From the NCBI RefSeq assembly GCF_023824315.1, contig NZ_CP098732.1, forward strand, positions 62,001-126,000: DNA of 64,000 nt, read 5' to 3'. Both the position numbers and the translations under genes were made by a program. The DNA is from Acinetobacter tibetensis (GTDB lineage: Bacteria > Pseudomonadota > Gammaproteobacteria > Pseudomonadales > Moraxellaceae). The notes under the pieces are model-generated. The model saw only the letters and a program-made list of their open reading frames with translations. It was not told the DNA's origin and did no database searches. Positions 63,873-64,000 of this stretch are shown here, piece by piece. The stretch's first letter is position 1. Each line of letters opens with the position of its first letter.

Positions 63873-64000
63873 ATGCTGCCGTTATTGTTGCTGGTTTTGG
63901 TGTTAATGGGACTTTGGCTGAGTGTGTTGCATTTTCCATGGCAATGGATTACCTATTTGGTGATGGGGCTGGAAATTTTCACCGCCACGATCGTGTTCTC
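63873..64000 (+). CDS. Membrane protein, N-terminal fragment (runs off window)
   Basis: An open frame from ATG at 63873 to the window end encodes two hydrophobic helices (MLPLLLLVLMGLWLSVLHF and a second starting WITYLVMGLEIF). No clear ribosome binding site is seen, and the true start could differ. Family unknown. Confidence 0.4.
   Translation, partial: MLPLLLLVLVLMGLWLSVLHFPWQWITYLVMGLEIFTATIVF

Overview
The window is chromosomal DNA of a gammaproteobacterium with about 40% GC, almost certainly an Acinetobacter. Supporting signs are the core gene order (murG-murC-ddl-ftsQ-ftsA-ftsZ-lpxC-dciA-M23 peptidase-aceE-aceF), the FtsZ N-terminus, a PhoB/PhoR pair, serB beside an AhpA/YtjB-like gene, and the xthA/pyrE pair. 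The genus is inferred from sequence style and synteny, without a database search.

Layout. 1-12 kb: NAD salvage (pncA, pncB), a BASS-family transporter, polyphosphate kinase, serB, an SCP2-domain protein, dtd, a rhodanese and psd. 12-21 kb: phoBR with a recognisable Pho box, a TetR/SDR divergent pair with an operator overlapping a near-consensus promoter, a MATE exporter, an aminotransferase, and DUF445, DUF4136 and DUF924 proteins. 21-28.6 kb: gshA, dsbB, an alpha/beta hydrolase, yqiA-parE and a DUF6714 gene. 28.6-33.6 kb: a decayed stretch. A urea-transporter operon (urtABCDE) has collapsed into one fused, frameshifted urtA::urtE remnant, and puuE (allantoinase) survives only as a broken pseudogene. 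A phospholipase-D-like gene, small hypothetical genes and a Tsx-like porin lie between or beside them. 33.7-42 kb: an HPF-type ribosome factor, dsbD, GST, a diguanylate cyclase, azoR, hydrolases and an ArsC-family reductase.

42-48 kb is the most interesting region. Between the ArsC-family gene and xthA, the minus strand carries what looks like an unannotated CsrB/RsmZ-type sRNA: nine GGA motifs in about 120 nt, GGA-loop hairpins and an intrinsic terminator. After pyrE there is an AT-rich island. It has two oppositely oriented 28-bp dif-like (pdif) sites around two tiny membrane-protein genes. Next to these is a PvuII-type restriction-modification system in which the controller (C) helix-turn-helix domain is fused to the endonuclease, divergent from an M.PvuII-like N4-cytosine methylase across a palindrome-rich control region. 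The island ends at an initiator tRNA gene.

48-64 kb is core: gshB, the end of the mur/fts cluster, lpxC, dciA, an M23 peptidase, pyruvate dehydrogenase aceE-aceF, and the start of an unidentified membrane protein. Glutathione synthesis (gshA, gshB), disulfide exchange (dsbB, dsbD) and NAD salvage (pncA, pncB) are each represented twice but are not clustered.
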